Source: Phoenix dactylifera
Lineage: Eukaryota > Streptophyta > Magnoliopsida > Arecales > Arecaceae
Direction of reading: 5' to 3'
DNA: 64,000 nucleotides
NCBI RefSeq assembly: GCF_009389715.1
Contig: NC_052409.1
Span: 9,565,213-9,629,212 of the forward strand
Part shown: positions 37,693 to 48,928 of the stretch, one piece after another
Position numbering within the stretch: position 1 is the stretch's first letter
Layout of the letters: each line of letters starts with the position of its first letter
Translations under genes and position numbers: made by a program
Notes under the pieces: model-generated
Database searches by the model: none
Told to the model about the DNA's origin: nothing
Seen by the model: only the letters and a program-made list of their open reading frames with translations

Positions 37693-39796
37693 TTCCTCCC
37701 CCAGCTGAAGAAGTTGACGCCCTCGTCAACTCCTGCAAAAAGGAGAAAATGTGGTCCTCGAATTGCCACAAGTTGGCCGCTTGCTCCCAAGTGGCCTCCG
37801 TCACACCTTCACCTTGCCATTGGACCAAAAATTCAGTGTTTTTGCCCACCTTGCAGCGCTCAAGTATTCTTTGAATCCCCTTGGCATACTCCTTGCCGAT
37901 GGTTGTTGGTGCCCTCCTTGGAACCACCTGATCTTCATCGTGGGATTGGTGGTAGGGCCGCAAGAAGCTAACATGGAAGGTGGGGTGAATCCTCAATCTT
38001 TCTGGCACCTCAAGTCGGCATGCCACCGTGCCAACTCTTGCCACAACTTTGAAAGGCCCGTCACACCTTGGCATAAGTCCCCGGTGCAACTTGATCTTCC
38101 CCATTTTCTTCCAAATTTGCGGTGTAATCTTCAATAATACTAAATCACCCACTTGAAACTCCAATGGTCTTCTCTTCTGGTCAGCAAATTTTTTCATTCT
38201 TCTTACGGCCTTGGATAGACTCTCCTTGGCCTCATCAATCAACTCCTCCTTCTCCCGAGCCATTCGATGAGCAGCCGGACACTCACCGGTCTCCTCTTGG
38301 AGTGCAACCTCTAAAGGGGACAAAGGTTGGAACCCCAAACTTAGCTCGGCTGGACTCTTGCCCGTTGAAGAAGATCGATGCAAGTTGTAACTGAATTGCG
38401 CCGGCTCAAGCAAGTCCAGCCAATTTCTTTGGCTTGCTGAAATGTAGTGCTGCAAGTTCTCCTCCAACAGTCCATTTATCCTCTCCGTTTGGCCATCGGA
38501 CTGTGGGTGGTATGCAGTGGAGAAATGCAGCTCGGATCCCATTGTTTTGAGCTGTGTCCAGAATTTTCCCGTGAACCTTGGGTCACGGTCACATACAACA
38601 TTGGCCAGCACTCCAAAGTACTTCACCACGCCATTGAAGAAGAGTTTTGCTGCAATATCAGCTGGGCATGGGAATGGTGCCGCCATGAAGACTGCGTACT
38701 TGGAGAAGCGGTCGACCACCACAAAGATAGACCGCATCCCTTTTACTTCCGGCAGACCTGTGATGAAGTCCATGGATAAGGATACCCATGGCTTGTCTGG
38801 AATGGGAAGTGGCTGTAGCAAACCAGCATCCTTTTTCCACTCCACTTTGTCCATTTGGCAAAGATGACATTTCTTCACATAGAACTCAATATCGGCATAC
38901 ATCTTTGGCCAATAATAGGACCTTTCCAGCAGCGCCATCATGCGTTTTGCTACTGGATGACCCACCCATTGTGAGTCATGGCACTCCTTCAACAGTAGCC
39001 TTCGAAGGCCTCCTCCCTTTGGCACAAACAGCCTTTGGCCACGGGCAAACAGCAGCCCATCTTCAGCCCAAAATTTCTGCAGACCGCCAGCCTGCACTTC
39101 TTGCAGCATCTTGATATAACCTTCATCTTTGGCAGCAAACTCCTTCAGCTGGGTTCTGAAAGTGCTGTGGAATGCAGTGAGGGCAGCAACATAGCCCTCC
39201 ACATTCTTCCGGCTTAGTGCATCAGCAACACAATTCTGCTTTCTCGGCTTATGCACCCAGTCAAAACAGAATTCAGCAAGGTACTCTTGCCACCGTGCTT
39301 GCTTGGGAGTGAGCTTCCTTTGAGTGGCGAAGTAGGTGTTTGCCACGTTCTCGGTGATGATCTTGAAAAATGTCTCCAGCAAGTAGTGACGCCACTTCTC
39401 CAAACAGTGGATCATGGCGGTCATTTTCTTTTCATGCACCGAGTACCTTTGCTCCGTGGGGTTAAGCTTCCGGCTTTCAAACGCCACCGGGTGTCCCTCC
39501 TGTGACAACACACCTCCAATAGACACATTATAAGCATCCGTGCTTACCTCGAATAGTTTGTCAAAGTCCGAAAGTGCCAACACGGGTTCATGAGAGATTG
39601 AGGACTTCAACTTCTCAAAAGCTTCATTGCATTGAGCCGACCACTCCCATGTCATATCCTTCTTCAAAAGATCCGTGAGAGGGCTCACGATCTTTGAGTA
39701 TCCCTTGATGAATTTCCGGTAGTAGTTTGCAAGCCCTAAGAAGGCCCACAAGTCACCTACCTTGGATGGAGCCGGCCACTCTTAAATGGCTCTCAC
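37673..39796 (-). pseudogene. Chromovirus pol, 3' part: RNase H, integrase, chromodomain
   Basis: Open from 39781 down to a TAG at 37673, which lies 18 bp inside the 3' LTR, so the frame crosses the polypurine tract. A TAA (39782-39784) and a TAG (39797-39799) interrupt the link to the reverse transcriptase in the same frame. Counting from 39751: RNase H about 30-190, with Asp72, Glu107 and Asp177, but Glu134 at the position where TDN is usual; H2C2 zinc finger His258, His265, Cys295, Cys298; integrase core Asp328 (SMDF), Asp388 (CDRD) and Glu423 (GQTE). The second Asp and the Glu are 34 residues apart, not the usual 35, pointing to a one-residue loss around 401-411. A chromodomain spans about 624-672, ending [15 protein letters not shown]. 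Known role: strand transfer and chromatin targeting of the cDNA. Confidence 0.93.
37693..37705 (-). other. Polypurine tract of the chromovirus
   Basis: On the minus strand TGGGGGAGGAA abuts the TGTCACGCC start of the 3' LTR, as expected for the plus-strand primer. Confidence 0.85.
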
Positions 39797-41133
39797 CTAG
39801 TCATCCTCCATATGGATCCGGCCCTTGCTAATCCGGTGTTCCAAGAAGAAAATTTCCTCTTGGCCGAATTGGCATTTCTCCTTTTTAAGATACAATTTGT
39901 TGTCCCTCAAAGCTTTAAATACATGATGCAAGTGTTCTAGATGTTCATCTAAAGAATTGCTAAAGACAACAATATCATCTAGATACACTACAACAAATTT
40001 ATCTAAGAAAGAGTAAAGCACATCATTCATGAAATTGCAAAACGTAGCCGGTGCATTGGTTAGCCCGAAGGGCATCACCAAGAATTCAAATGCTCCATAC
40101 CTTGTGACGCAAGTGGTCTTAGCTTCATCTCCCTTGGCAATCCTCACTTGCCAATAGCCGGATCTTAGGTCAAGCTTCGTGAAGTAGGACGCCTTTGCCA
40201 ACCTATCAAAAAGATCTGCCGCATTAGGGATAAGATAATGATTTTTCACCGTTACCTTATTGAGTGCTCTATAGTCGATGCACATCCTCAAGGACCCATT
40301 CTTCTTCCTTTGGAAAAGCACTGGTGCCCCGAACGGTGCCTTGGATGGTTGGATCAAACCGGCCTCCAACAATTCGTCCAATTGTTTCCTCAACTCAGCA
40401 AGTTCCAAAGGAGCCATTCGGTAGGGAGCTTTTGCTGGAGGAACCGCCCTCCATATCAGCTCAATCTGATGATCCACCGGCCTCCTCAGTTGAAGTTCTT
40501 TTGGCAACTCCGTTGACATAATATCAGTGAAGTCACCCAGCAAATTTTGCACTGCCGCAGGAATTTCCTGCAGCACCTCCGGTTGGACTTCTCTTAAGGC
40601 AGCAAGGAAGGTGTTCTCCCCTTGCTTCAAGCCCTTCTTGGCTTGCTTGGCGGTGATCATAACTCCCTTGCCCTTCTCAGCCAGCACCCATGCTTCAGTT
40701 GAAACAAAACATGGTGCCTTCTCATCACCCAACATGACACCCCGAAGATGAGGCATTAAGCATGCCTTGGCCGCCAAGAAGAACTCCATTCCTAAAATCA
40801 GATCAAAGTCGTCCAAGAGTACAACCATTAGGAAACACGTACCTCTCCAAGATCCCAGCTCAAGGATGGTTTCGGCCACTCCCTTCACTGGCATAGCCTC
40901 CAAGTTCACGGCCTTTATCTTGCTTGGACATTCAACCACCTTCAGCCGCATGTGTTCAGCTTGCCGTTGCGACATGAAATTATTTGTCGCCCTGGTGTCC
41001 AGCATAGCCCTAACCTTCACTCCATTGATTTTTACCATTGTATACATCAATCCGGAGTAGAGTGGAGGTACCTTTTTAGCTATGAGAGCACTCACAATCT
41101 GTAGTGGATTGACTCTCGGCGTGTCATTCTCTT
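39797..41133 (-). pseudogene. Chromovirus pol, 5' part: protease and reverse transcriptase
   Basis: A continuous frame from the G-run at 41134-41139 to a TAG at 39797. The aspartic protease motif reads AMLDTRATNNF: the Gly that normally follows Asp-Thr is Arg, so the active-site turn is damaged. Reverse transcriptase motifs are clear: APYRMAP, then SLRMCIDYRALNKVTVKNHY, FTKLDLRSGYWQVRI, FLVMPFGLTNAPATF and the catalytic box VVYLDDIVVFS (YxDD type YLDD). The end of the domain (FLEHRIS) precedes the stop. It is in the same frame as the 37673-39796 segment and as the N-terminal gag segment, supporting one ancestral gag-pol frame. Confidence 0.93.
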
Positions 41134-42184
41134 CCCCCCTGCGCTGCAGAATTCTGCACAGGCAGTGCAGCAATTGTCTTCTTCTTTACACAATTTTTTG
41201 CAAGGTGGGGCTCACCACATATAAAACAGCCCCAAGGGGCCTTCCCCTTCTCCTGCTGCTGCTGCTTTCGGTTTGAACTAGCAGCAGCTGCTTTGTTCTT
41301 CTTTGCAGCAGATGGCTTCTTCCGTTTCGGCCACTCCTTGGCCGCTTTGGACTTAGGCTTCGGTCCATTGCCCAGATGAGGTGCCCGAAAATCCATCAGT
41401 GCCTCCGCTGCCGCCATCGCCGAGGGGATATCTCGAACCCCTTGGCGTCGAAGCTCAGTTTGAGCCCATGGTTGCAAGTCACTCAAAAAGTTGAATAGCT
41501 TGTCTTCTTCGGACATATTGGAGATGTCAAGCATAAGGGAGCTGAAGTCTTTGACATACTTCCTTGTAGTCCCTGTCATCCGCAACTTTTTGAGGTTCTC
41601 CCTTGCAAGCCATGAGGTGTTGCAAGGCAAGAATTGATCCCTCAAATCTTTCTTCAAAGCAGCCCAAGAATCAACATGTGGACGCCCCGCGCCCACGTCG
41701 TCGGCCATCCGAGTTGCCACCACAATTTGGCATCCGAACTTAGGAACATTGTGGCCATGTTCACTTGATCTCTCTCGGGCACCTTCATAGCCTTGAAATA
41801 ATTTTCAAGATCCCATATGAAGTTCTCTAGCTCCTTGGCGTTCCTTGACCCGCCGAAGGCTTTAGGCTCCGGGATCTTTATCCTCCCTCCATGGTCCGGA
41901 TTGGAAGAGGTTGAAGGGGCATTCACCACAGCCCGCTTCAACAGCAAAACCTCCTCTTCCATGGTGCGCATTCGGTCCATCATAGAGGCCACCAAGTCAG
42001 CTTGTTCAGCCCTTTGGTGCTCCGCCCGCGTGCCCACATCTTGGACCAAGTCTCCAAGAAAAGTTTCCAATGAGACTAACCTTTCTTGGTGCTCGGTGTA
42101 GACTGAAATCAGATCTGGAATCTCCTCTTCACCCGGGTTGCCAACTAGCTCCTCCAGCCGCTCAACCCTTTCGGTCAACGTCAT
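41124..42184 (-). pseudogene. Chromovirus gag with zinc knuckle, frameshifted
   Basis: The likely start is the ATG at 42184 (MTLTERVERLEEL), 46 bp after the PBS. The frame holds to about 41715, where DAKLWW meets ATRMADDVGAG in the next frame, indicating a one-base shift. The second frame runs through WAALKKDLRDQFLP and a basic region to a CX2CX3HX4C knuckle, CFICGEPHLAKNC, and stops at 41124. A G-run at 41134-41139 is where the frame must shift back to reach protease; a length change there explains both. An early coiled-coil-like region (ERVERLEEL, MRTMEEEVLLLKR) is visible. Known role: capsid/nucleocapsid polyprotein. Confidence 0.9.
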
Positions 42185-42229
42185 GGTTTCGGGGTGCACC
42201 AAGAAAGCTCCAAGAACAGCAAGAACGCT

Positions 42230-42241
42230 GCTCTGATACCA
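42230..42241 (-). other. Primer-binding site, initiator Met-tRNA type
   Basis: The minus strand reads TGGTATCAGAGC two bases inside the 5' LTR boundary (42244), the usual initiator-tRNA PBS of plant LTR retrotransposons. Confidence 0.9.
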
Positions 42242-42243
42242 CC

Positions 42244-42554
42244 TGTCACACCTTTGTGAGGTCAGAATAGGGCAACCAATTTTTTTTCGAGTCCCCTCGC
42301 TCACGGTGTGCGGCAACTAGGATCTTTGGCTACCTAATCCTAGCTCAGCCTCGTGCACGCCCTTTAGTCAGGATCAGCCCGCATGCACACATAAGTTTCA
42401 GCCCTTTAGACACTAGGCTGAAAGCCCCTCAAACACTCAACACTTGGCAATACATGAGAATCAAGGGAAAGAGACTTGCATTCACTCAAAACACAAGTGA
42501 TCACTCTCACAAGCCGAGAGCATAGCTTTGCCCACTCACAAGGACTCAAGCCAA
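42244..42554 (-). repeat. 5' LTR of the chromovirus, inner remnant (311 bp)
   Basis: Aligns base for base in length with 36033-36343 of the 3' LTR, with about 10 differences by eye. Homology stops abruptly after CAAGCCAA, where the nested block begins. Confidence 0.92.
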
Positions 42555-42576
42555 AGACTCTCACAAGGACTCTCAC

Positions 42577-43474
42577 AAGGGCACCGCTTGGACTTTGGCC
42601 AGATCCTTACCTTATTTGTTGGGCGCACATGTGCTAACTGTTGTACGCCTGCTTGGCTCACACTTGGCTGACTTGGGCGCAATGTGCGCGGGCTTGAGCT
42701 TGGCTGTCGCCCTTGACTCGCTTGCTTGGATTGAGCTCAGCCACTCGGTCGGCTGGCCAATCCTTGGACTTGTCGCTGGGGTCTTCTTCTGTGCGCGCAT
42801 GCCTTGGTGCGTGCTCACGGGCTGGTGCCCTTGGACATCACCCATGTCCATGCCCTTCAGTGGCATCCGTGCAGCCGGGTGCTGCGCGTGTGTTGGATGC
42901 TGGCGCGGCGTGGGCTAGTGTCCTGGTAGTGCACCTGGCCTCTTCGGCTAGGGCGAGGTTCTGGTGCCAGAACCTCGTCTGGATCCAATCTGGGTGAGGT
43001 TCGGGTCGGCCCGGCGCTGGGGCGTTGGCCAGCCCGGCTGAAGGCGGGGCGCGCGCGGGGGCACACGCGGCTGCTTGGGCGCGCGCCCGGGCGCACACAG
43101 GGGCACATGCTATTGGGTTGGTCCATTACTGGGATGCGCGCGGAGGGCCGCGCGCCTGCTGTGGCTGGTGCGCGCGCGGTTGGCCGCGCGCGGTCGGGAT
43201 GGGCGCGCAGTGGTCTGCGCGCTGCTGTGGGCGCACGTAGGGCACTGCGTGTGGCTGCTGCGGGCTAGGCGTGCGGTTGGCCGCGCGCAGCTGCTGTGGT
43301 TGGCCCAGAACCTCGCGCGGGCGCTTGGCATGGCCTGCGCGGGGTTGAGCCGGCTGCTGTCCACTGCTTGGGCAGACCTCCAAACAGTGGATAATAGCTA
43401 CTTCTTAGACTTGGCCGAGGTTGTGCTCGGCCAAATGCTCCGGATTGGGGCTCGGCGGATTAAGGTCTCCATCA
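42577..43474 (-). repeat. Second gypsy family, partial 3' LTR
   Basis: The LTR edge is fixed by the CTCCATCA end followed by the reverse complement of a polypurine tract. The far end is broken near 42577. Most of it (42577-43177) is inverted relative to 47264-47893. It contains GC-rich GCGCGC words. Confidence 0.75.
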
Positions 43475-45640
43475 TTCCCCCCTCCTTGGAGAATACCCTT
43501 GTCCTCAAGGGTAGCATCAAGGATGGGACTTCCTTCTTTGCGTGACAATGCATCCGCCATCTTGTTTTCCTTTTCTGGTTGGTAAATGATATCATATTCA
43601 AAGCCAAGAAGTTTTACCAGGAATTTTTGCTGATCCGGAGTGGCAATCTTTTGTGTGAGGAGATGCCGAAGAGCTTGTTGATCGGTCATGATTGTGAAGC
43701 GCCTCCCAAGCAAGTATGGCCTCCAAATCTTGACCGCATGGACCACGGCTAGCATCTCCCGGGCGTAGGTACTTCATGCCTTCTTTTGAGGTCCGAGGGT
43801 TTTAGAAATGTAAGCCAAAGGCCTCTTGTCTTGTGCTAGAACCGCACCAATACCTTCATTGCTTGCATCCGTGTAGACTTGAAATGGTTGGTTGAAGTTT
43901 GGAAGGGCAAGCACCGGGGTTTGAGTCATGGCTCTCTTGAGATCTTCGAATATTTGCTTGGCAGCTGAAGTCCACTCAAACCCATCTTTCTTTAACATGT
44001 TGGTAAGGGGTTTGGCAATGAGGCTGTAATCCCTCACAAATCTTCTATAGTAGCCGGTGAGGCCTAGGAATCCCCTCAAAGCCGAAATATCCTTGGGCAA
44101 AGGCCAATCGGTCATGGCCTCTATCTTGCGTGGATCCACTCTCACGCCTTGGCCGGAGACAATGTGCCCAAGATATTCGAGTTCTTCTTGCATGAAGGCG
44201 CACTTAGAAGCCTTGATATAGAAGTTGTGCTCTTCCAAGATGCTCATGACTAGATCTAAATGCTTCATATGTTCCTCCATGGACTTTGAGTAGACTAATA
44301 TGTCGTCGAAGAAAACAATCACAAATTTTTGGAGGTAAAGCTTGAATACCTTGTTCATGGCCGCTTGAAAGGTTGATGGAGTGTTGCATAGGCCAAAAGG
44401 CATGACGAGGTACTCATAGTGGCCAGAGTGGGTGCGGAAGGCCGTCTTGTGGATGTCTTCCTCCCTTATTCTAATTTGATGGTAGCCGGCTCTTAGATCC
44501 AATCTTGTGAAGTATTTTGAGCCATGGAGTTTGTCCAACATTTCATCCACCATGGGTATAGGGAAGCGATCCTTGATAGTGGCTTTATTCAAGGCTCGAT
44601 AATCCGTGCAAAACCTCCAAGATCCATCCTTCTTCCTTACCAAGAGAACTGGTGAGAAAAACGAACTTGTACTTGGACGGATCAACCCTTGCTTCATCAT
44701 CTCTTCAACTTGCCTTTCGATTTCACTTTTTTGGAAGTGAGCATACCGGTAAGGTGGTACATTGATGGGCTTGCTTTCATCCTTGAGCCGTATTGGATGA
44801 TCAAAAGGATGTTGAGGTGGAAGATTGGTCGGCATCTCTAGGACTCCTTGGTGTGCTTCAAGGAGTTGGCGCACTTGAAGTGGAAGGTCACTCATGTCTT
44901 CAATCGGCTGCGGTTGAGGTCCCTCCACAGCCCCTCCTTGGTTGGCCATAACCACAGCAAAGCACAAAGCTCCCCCACGGCATAGCCTTTCGAGCATGTT
45001 GGTCTCACAAGGACGGACCTCCTTGGGATGAAGTGCTGTCCAAACTCTCTTCGTAGTGCCGATTTTGAACTTCATTGTCATTTGTGTTGTAGTCGGTGAC
45101 TACTTTTTCCACACTTCGAAGCCATGCGTTGCCTAGAACAACATCTAGGCCAACTAATAATAGGACATGTAGATCAGCCACTATGGGACTCCTTGGACAT
45201 TGAGCCGAACATCCTTCACAATTTCTTGGCATTGGAGTCGCTCACCACTTGCAACCTTCACATCAAAGGGTTCGGTATCTGCCCCCTTGAGTCCAATCCT
45301 TTGTAATGCACCCAGATTGATGAAGTTATGAGAGGATCCGTTGTCAACAAGAAGGGACACCTCATGTCTTTCGATCCATGCCATCATCCTCGTAGTAGAT
45401 GGGCGTTGTACTTCTGATAGCGCATGCAAGGAAGCTTCAGCATTTTCATGGGCGAATCTCGTGGCTTCGACTTCATGGTTCTCTTCATCAATGGTGCTAC
45501 CTTCGGAGGATGATGTAGCACCTTCATCGGCCTCATCTTCGCTGCTCACAAGGTAGATGGCGAAGGATCGGCCGGGCTTGCATTTGTGGCCTTTCTCCCA
45601 CTTGGAACCACACTTGAAGCATAGGCCTTCTTGATGTACT
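43405..45640 (-). pseudogene. Second gypsy family pol: protease, reverse transcriptase, RNase H, no integrase
   Basis: The zinc-knuckle tail of gag (CFKCGSKWEKGHKC near 45600-45640) leads into protease LLVDNGSSHNF. Two compensating frameshifts near 45185 and 45085 bracket GLDVVLGNAWL. Reverse transcriptase follows, with WRFCTDYRALNKATIKDRFP, FTRLDLRAGYHQIRI, YLVMPFGLCNTPSTF and the catalytic box VIVFFDDILVYS (FFDD variant). RNase H begins with YTDASNEGIGAVL. A TGA at 43774-43776 replaces the Trp seen in the other copy (QKKAWSTYAREM). After the RNase H end MADALSRKEG the frame passes straight to LDATLEDKGILQGGG, which looks like the extreme end of a gypsy polyprotein, so the whole integrase is absent. 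Confidence 0.85.
43475..43487 (-). other. Polypurine tract of the second gypsy family
   Basis: The minus strand reads AAGGAGGGGGGAA immediately before the LTR start TGATGGAGACC. The same arrangement recurs at 46902-46914. Confidence 0.8.
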
Positions 45641-45641
45641 C

Positions 45642-46552
45642 TTACAACTCTCGGTTGAGCTTTCTAACTTTATGTTGCTGTGGTTTGGAGGAAGTTGCTG
45701 CAAAATGTTGAGGCTTCATTCGCAAGGGATTGGAGTCCTTGCGGTTGGATGGTTCTTTGTTTGGCCGCCGGTCATGGAAGCCACTTTGGTCTAGGATTTC
45801 GGCCATCCTCATTGCATCTTGAAGGCGTGTGGGCTGCTTGAGCTTGATCTCCTTGGAAAGCCATGCCTTGAGCCCATCAACAAAAGTGCCAAGGAGTGCT
45901 TCTTCGGACCACCCATCCACCATTGTTTGAAGTTGGCGGAATTGGTCGATGTAGTCTTGCACTTTGTCTTCTTGCCTCAGTTTGGCCAATTGGCCATGAT
46001 GATTGATGGTCGGAGATGGTCCCCATTGTTTCAAGAACTCATCTACAAACTCCGTCCATCCCAACTGATTCCCCTCTCTAGCATAGATGCTCCTTAGCCA
46101 CCTCCACCACCTACTGGCTCTTCCCTCTAAGTGGTAGCTAGCTAAAGTCACCTTCTCCTCTCTAAGGCTTTCATACACTAGGAAGTATTGCTCCACTTTA
46201 TCCAACCATTCATATGGATCTCCTCCTCCAAATGTAGGAAAATCAATCTTCGATTTTCGGATCCTTTCATGATGATCCAAAACCCTAACATCATCTTCAT
46301 CTCTTCTTCTCCTTTCCTCCCGATCTCTCCGGCCATAAGGCCTTCGATGTAGAGGACTTCTTTGGGGCTCACTCTCCTCCCCTTCACACTCTCTTGAACA
46401 ATCCTCCTCTTGGATACCATCGGCCCATCTTTCAAATGCTTGTTCTCCTCTTTCCATTCTATTCCCTCTTCTTCTTCTCTCATTTTGAAGACCATCACTA
46501 CCATTACTCTCTTTTTCTCCATATTTTCTTTCTAACCTCTCGTCATTAGCAT
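45642..46552 (-). pseudogene. Second gypsy family gag, 5'-truncated
   Basis: The minus-strand frame contains KIDFPTFGGGDPYEWLDKVE, then ASYHLEGRASRWWRWL, then WTEFVDEFLKQWGP and RQLQTMVDGWSEEALLGTFV, a retrotransposon gag core. It is preceded by an Arg/Glu-rich stretch. It is fused at 46552/46553 to LTR-derived sequence of another copy, so the native start and the PBS are gone. At the 3' side a stop at 45642 and a frame change separate it from its zinc knuckle. Confidence 0.8.
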
Positions 46553-47248
46553 TGCTGTGGCTGGTGCGCGCGCGGTTGGCCGCGCGCGGTTGGGATGGGC
46601 GCGCAGTGGTCTGCGCGCTGCTGTGGGCGTGCGCAGGGCACTGCTGCGCTGCTGTGGATGCGCGCAGGGCACTGCGCACGGCTGCTGCGGACTGGGCGCG
46701 CGGTTGGCCGCGCGCAGCTGCTGTGGTTGGCCCAGAACCTCGTGCGGGCGCTTGGCATCGCCTGCGCGGGGTTGAGCTGGCTGCTGTCCACTGCTTGGGC
46801 AGACCTCCAAGCAGTGGATAATAGCTGCTTCTTGGACTTGGCCGAGGTTGGGCTCGGCCAAATGCTCTGAATTGGGGCTCGGCGGATTGAGGTCTCCATC
46901 ATTCCCCCCTCCTTGGAGAATACCCTTGTCCTCAAGGGTAGCATCAAGGACGGGACTTCCTTCTTTGCGTGACAATGCATCCGTCACCTTGTTTTCCTTT
47001 TCTGGTTGGTAAATGATATCATATTCAAAGCCAAGAAGTTTTACCAGGAATTTTTGCTGATCCGGAGTGACAATCTTTTGTGTGAGGAGATGCCGAAGAG
47101 CTTATTGATCGGTCACGATTGTGAAGCGCCTCCCAAGCAAGTATGGCCTCCAAATCTTGACCGCATGGACCACGGCTAACATCTCCCGGGCGTAGGTACT
47201 CCATGCCTTCTTTTGGGGTCCGAGGGCTTTAGAAATGTAGGCCAAAGG
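46553..47248 (-). repeat. Second fragment of the integrase-less family (LTR end, polypurine tract, RNase H end)
   Basis: Direct repeat of 43157-43821. It holds the LTR end up to 46901, the polypurine tract (46902-46914) and the reverse-complement of the RNase H/C-terminal region, with the same DALSRKEG to LDATLEDKG fusion. Here the Trp of QKKAWSTY is intact, but a TAA follows VTDQ near 47104. It breaks off at about 47248 against the inverted LTR. Confidence 0.82.
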
Positions 47249-47263
47249 TACGCGGTACTCCGT

Positions 47264-48926
47264 GCGCGCACCAGCCACAGCAGGCGTGTGGCCCTCCGCG
47301 CGCGGCCTAGCAGTACGCGCCCCTGTGCGCACCAGCCCAGCAGCGCGCGCCCGATCTGCAGCGCGCGCCCCCGCGCGCGCCCAAGCAGCAGCGTGCGCCC
47401 CCGCACGCGCCCAGCCTTCAGCCGGGCCGGCCAACGCCCCAATGCTAGGCCAACCCGAACCTCACCCGGATTGGATCCAGGCACGGTTCTGGTGCCAGAA
47501 CCTCGCCCCAGCCGAAGAGGCCCAGTGCACTGCCAGGACACCAGCCCACGCCGCGCTAGCATCCAGCACACGCGCAGCACCCGGCTGCATGCATGCCACT
47601 GAAGGGCATGGACATGGGTGATGTCCAAGGGCACCAACCCGAGAGCACGCACCAAGGCACGCGCGCACAGAAGAAGACCCGAGTGCGACAAGTCCAAAGA
47701 TCGGCCAGCCGACCGAGTGGCCGAGCTCAATCCAAGCAAGCGAGTCAAGGGCGACAGCCAAGCTCAAGCCCGCGCACATTGCGCCCAAGTCAGCCAAGTG
47801 TGAGCCAAGCAGGCGTACAACAGTTAGCACATGTGCGCCCAACAAATAAGGTAAGGATCTGGCCAAAGTCCAAGTGGCGCCCAACCAAGCACTGCAGCCA
47901 TCAAGACAAGTGCGCCCGGCCTGAAGCAGCAGGCCAAGACACATGGCAGCGCACCCAATAGAAGCGCCCAGCATTGCGCCCGGCTATAACCAGTAGGAGC
48001 ACATGGCAGCGCGCCCAACAGAAGCGCCCAACAAGGCGTGCGGCCATAACTGGCCACGCCACATGGCAGCAGCTCCAGCAGCAGCACCCAAACAACCGCC
48101 CGGCCAAATCCCATGTGCGTCAAGGCAAAACCAAAGGAGGAGCCCGCTGGCTCTCCCATAGAGATTTGGCGAGCAGATTCATGGGCGGCCTAGATGCAGC
48201 AGGCCGCCAAACCAATGTCTAGCAGAATGCCATGTCAAGGATCCGCGTGAAGGGGCAACAAGCACACCAGCCGAAGGCACAACTTCAGCCCGACAGCAAG
48301 CCAAGCATTCAAACCACAGCGGACACATGGCAACCGGTGCAACCATCAACATGAAGACCTTCCTTAATAGGTTGGAATTCAAATTCAAACCGAAGCCGGC
48401 CAAGTACCAACTCATGCATCACATGGCTGAATTAGTTTGAATTCAAATTCAAATTAATTCGGCCAAAGTAGAAAGCTTTTGAATTTTGAAGGCAATCCGC
48501 CAATAAGGCATTAGGCCTATAAGAAGAGGCCATTAGGGTCGAGCCAAGCATCTTATCATCTATCATATTTTGAGTCATTGTAAAGGGTTATCCCTTAGGT
48601 CCCTTAGGGGTCATTCGGCCGAAAGGCTTGGGCTAGGGTGGAGAACACTTCCCTTAGATTGTTCTTAGGATAGGCAAGGATATGCCAACCATTCTTTGTA
48701 ATTTCGTTATCCTCTTGGAATTGAATCTCACTTATTTTTCCCACATCATTGATTCATTTTCCTTGCCGAATCTCTTGTGTGGACTAGTATTGGTGAGGGC
48801 CAAAGGCAACAAAAAGAGCTGCGTTACCCACAAGTCGGTCCCAAGGCACAAGCCAACCGAATCACTTCATCCTTTTGGACGATTGGGCCGGGGATCGGGA
48901 CCGCAAGTCCCCGGGTACCCAACAAC
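47264..48926 (+). repeat. Inverted LTR copy of the second gypsy family
   Basis: 47264-47893 is the reverse complement of about 42566-43177. The rest (47894-48926) continues as the promoter, R and U5 parts not preserved in the left copy: CCAATAAGGC at 48500, TATAAGAAG at 48518, and pyrimidine-rich TTTGTAATTTCG and CTTATTTTTCCC tracts. The right edge near 48926 (GTACCCAACA) abuts the chromovirus LTR remnant. Confidence 0.7.
48518..48526 (+). promoter_or_regulatory. Putative TATA box of the inverted LTR (TATAAGAAG)
   Basis: TATAAGAAG follows a CCAAT word by about 17 bp within the LTR copy, consistent with a U3 promoter pointing right, towards the plus strand. Confidence 0.45.
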
Positions 48927-48928
48927 GA

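Larger units (their letters stand above)
42555..48928. mobile_element. Rearranged nest of a second, integrase-less Ty3/gypsy family
   Basis: A 6374-bp block replaces 1170 bp of the chromovirus 5' LTR. In order it holds: a partial LTR (about 42577-43474, minus orientation); a polypurine tract; a minus-strand internal region (43488-46552) with gag, protease, reverse transcriptase and RNase H; a second fragment in the same orientation (46553-47248: LTR end, polypurine tract, RNase H end); and a plus-orientation, that is inverted, LTR copy (about 47264-48926). No single target-site duplication encloses the block, so simple insertion does not explain it. Nested insertion followed by deletion or unequal recombination is the likely origin. 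Confidence 0.8.

Noticed and set aside
36972..37971. Long Arg/Ala-rich and Pro-rich frames (272 and 242 codons) on both strands
   Set aside because: They lie in the GC-rich part of the chromovirus LTR, overlap in several frames and have only compositional open reading.
38164..39505. Several plus-strand frames of 70-116 codons
   Set aside because: Antisense of the integrase and RNase H regions of the chromovirus.
42595..43545. Overlapping Ala/Cys/Trp-rich frames of 86-156 codons
   Set aside because: GC-rich LTR sequence of the second gypsy family; the same frames recur wherever the LTR recurs.
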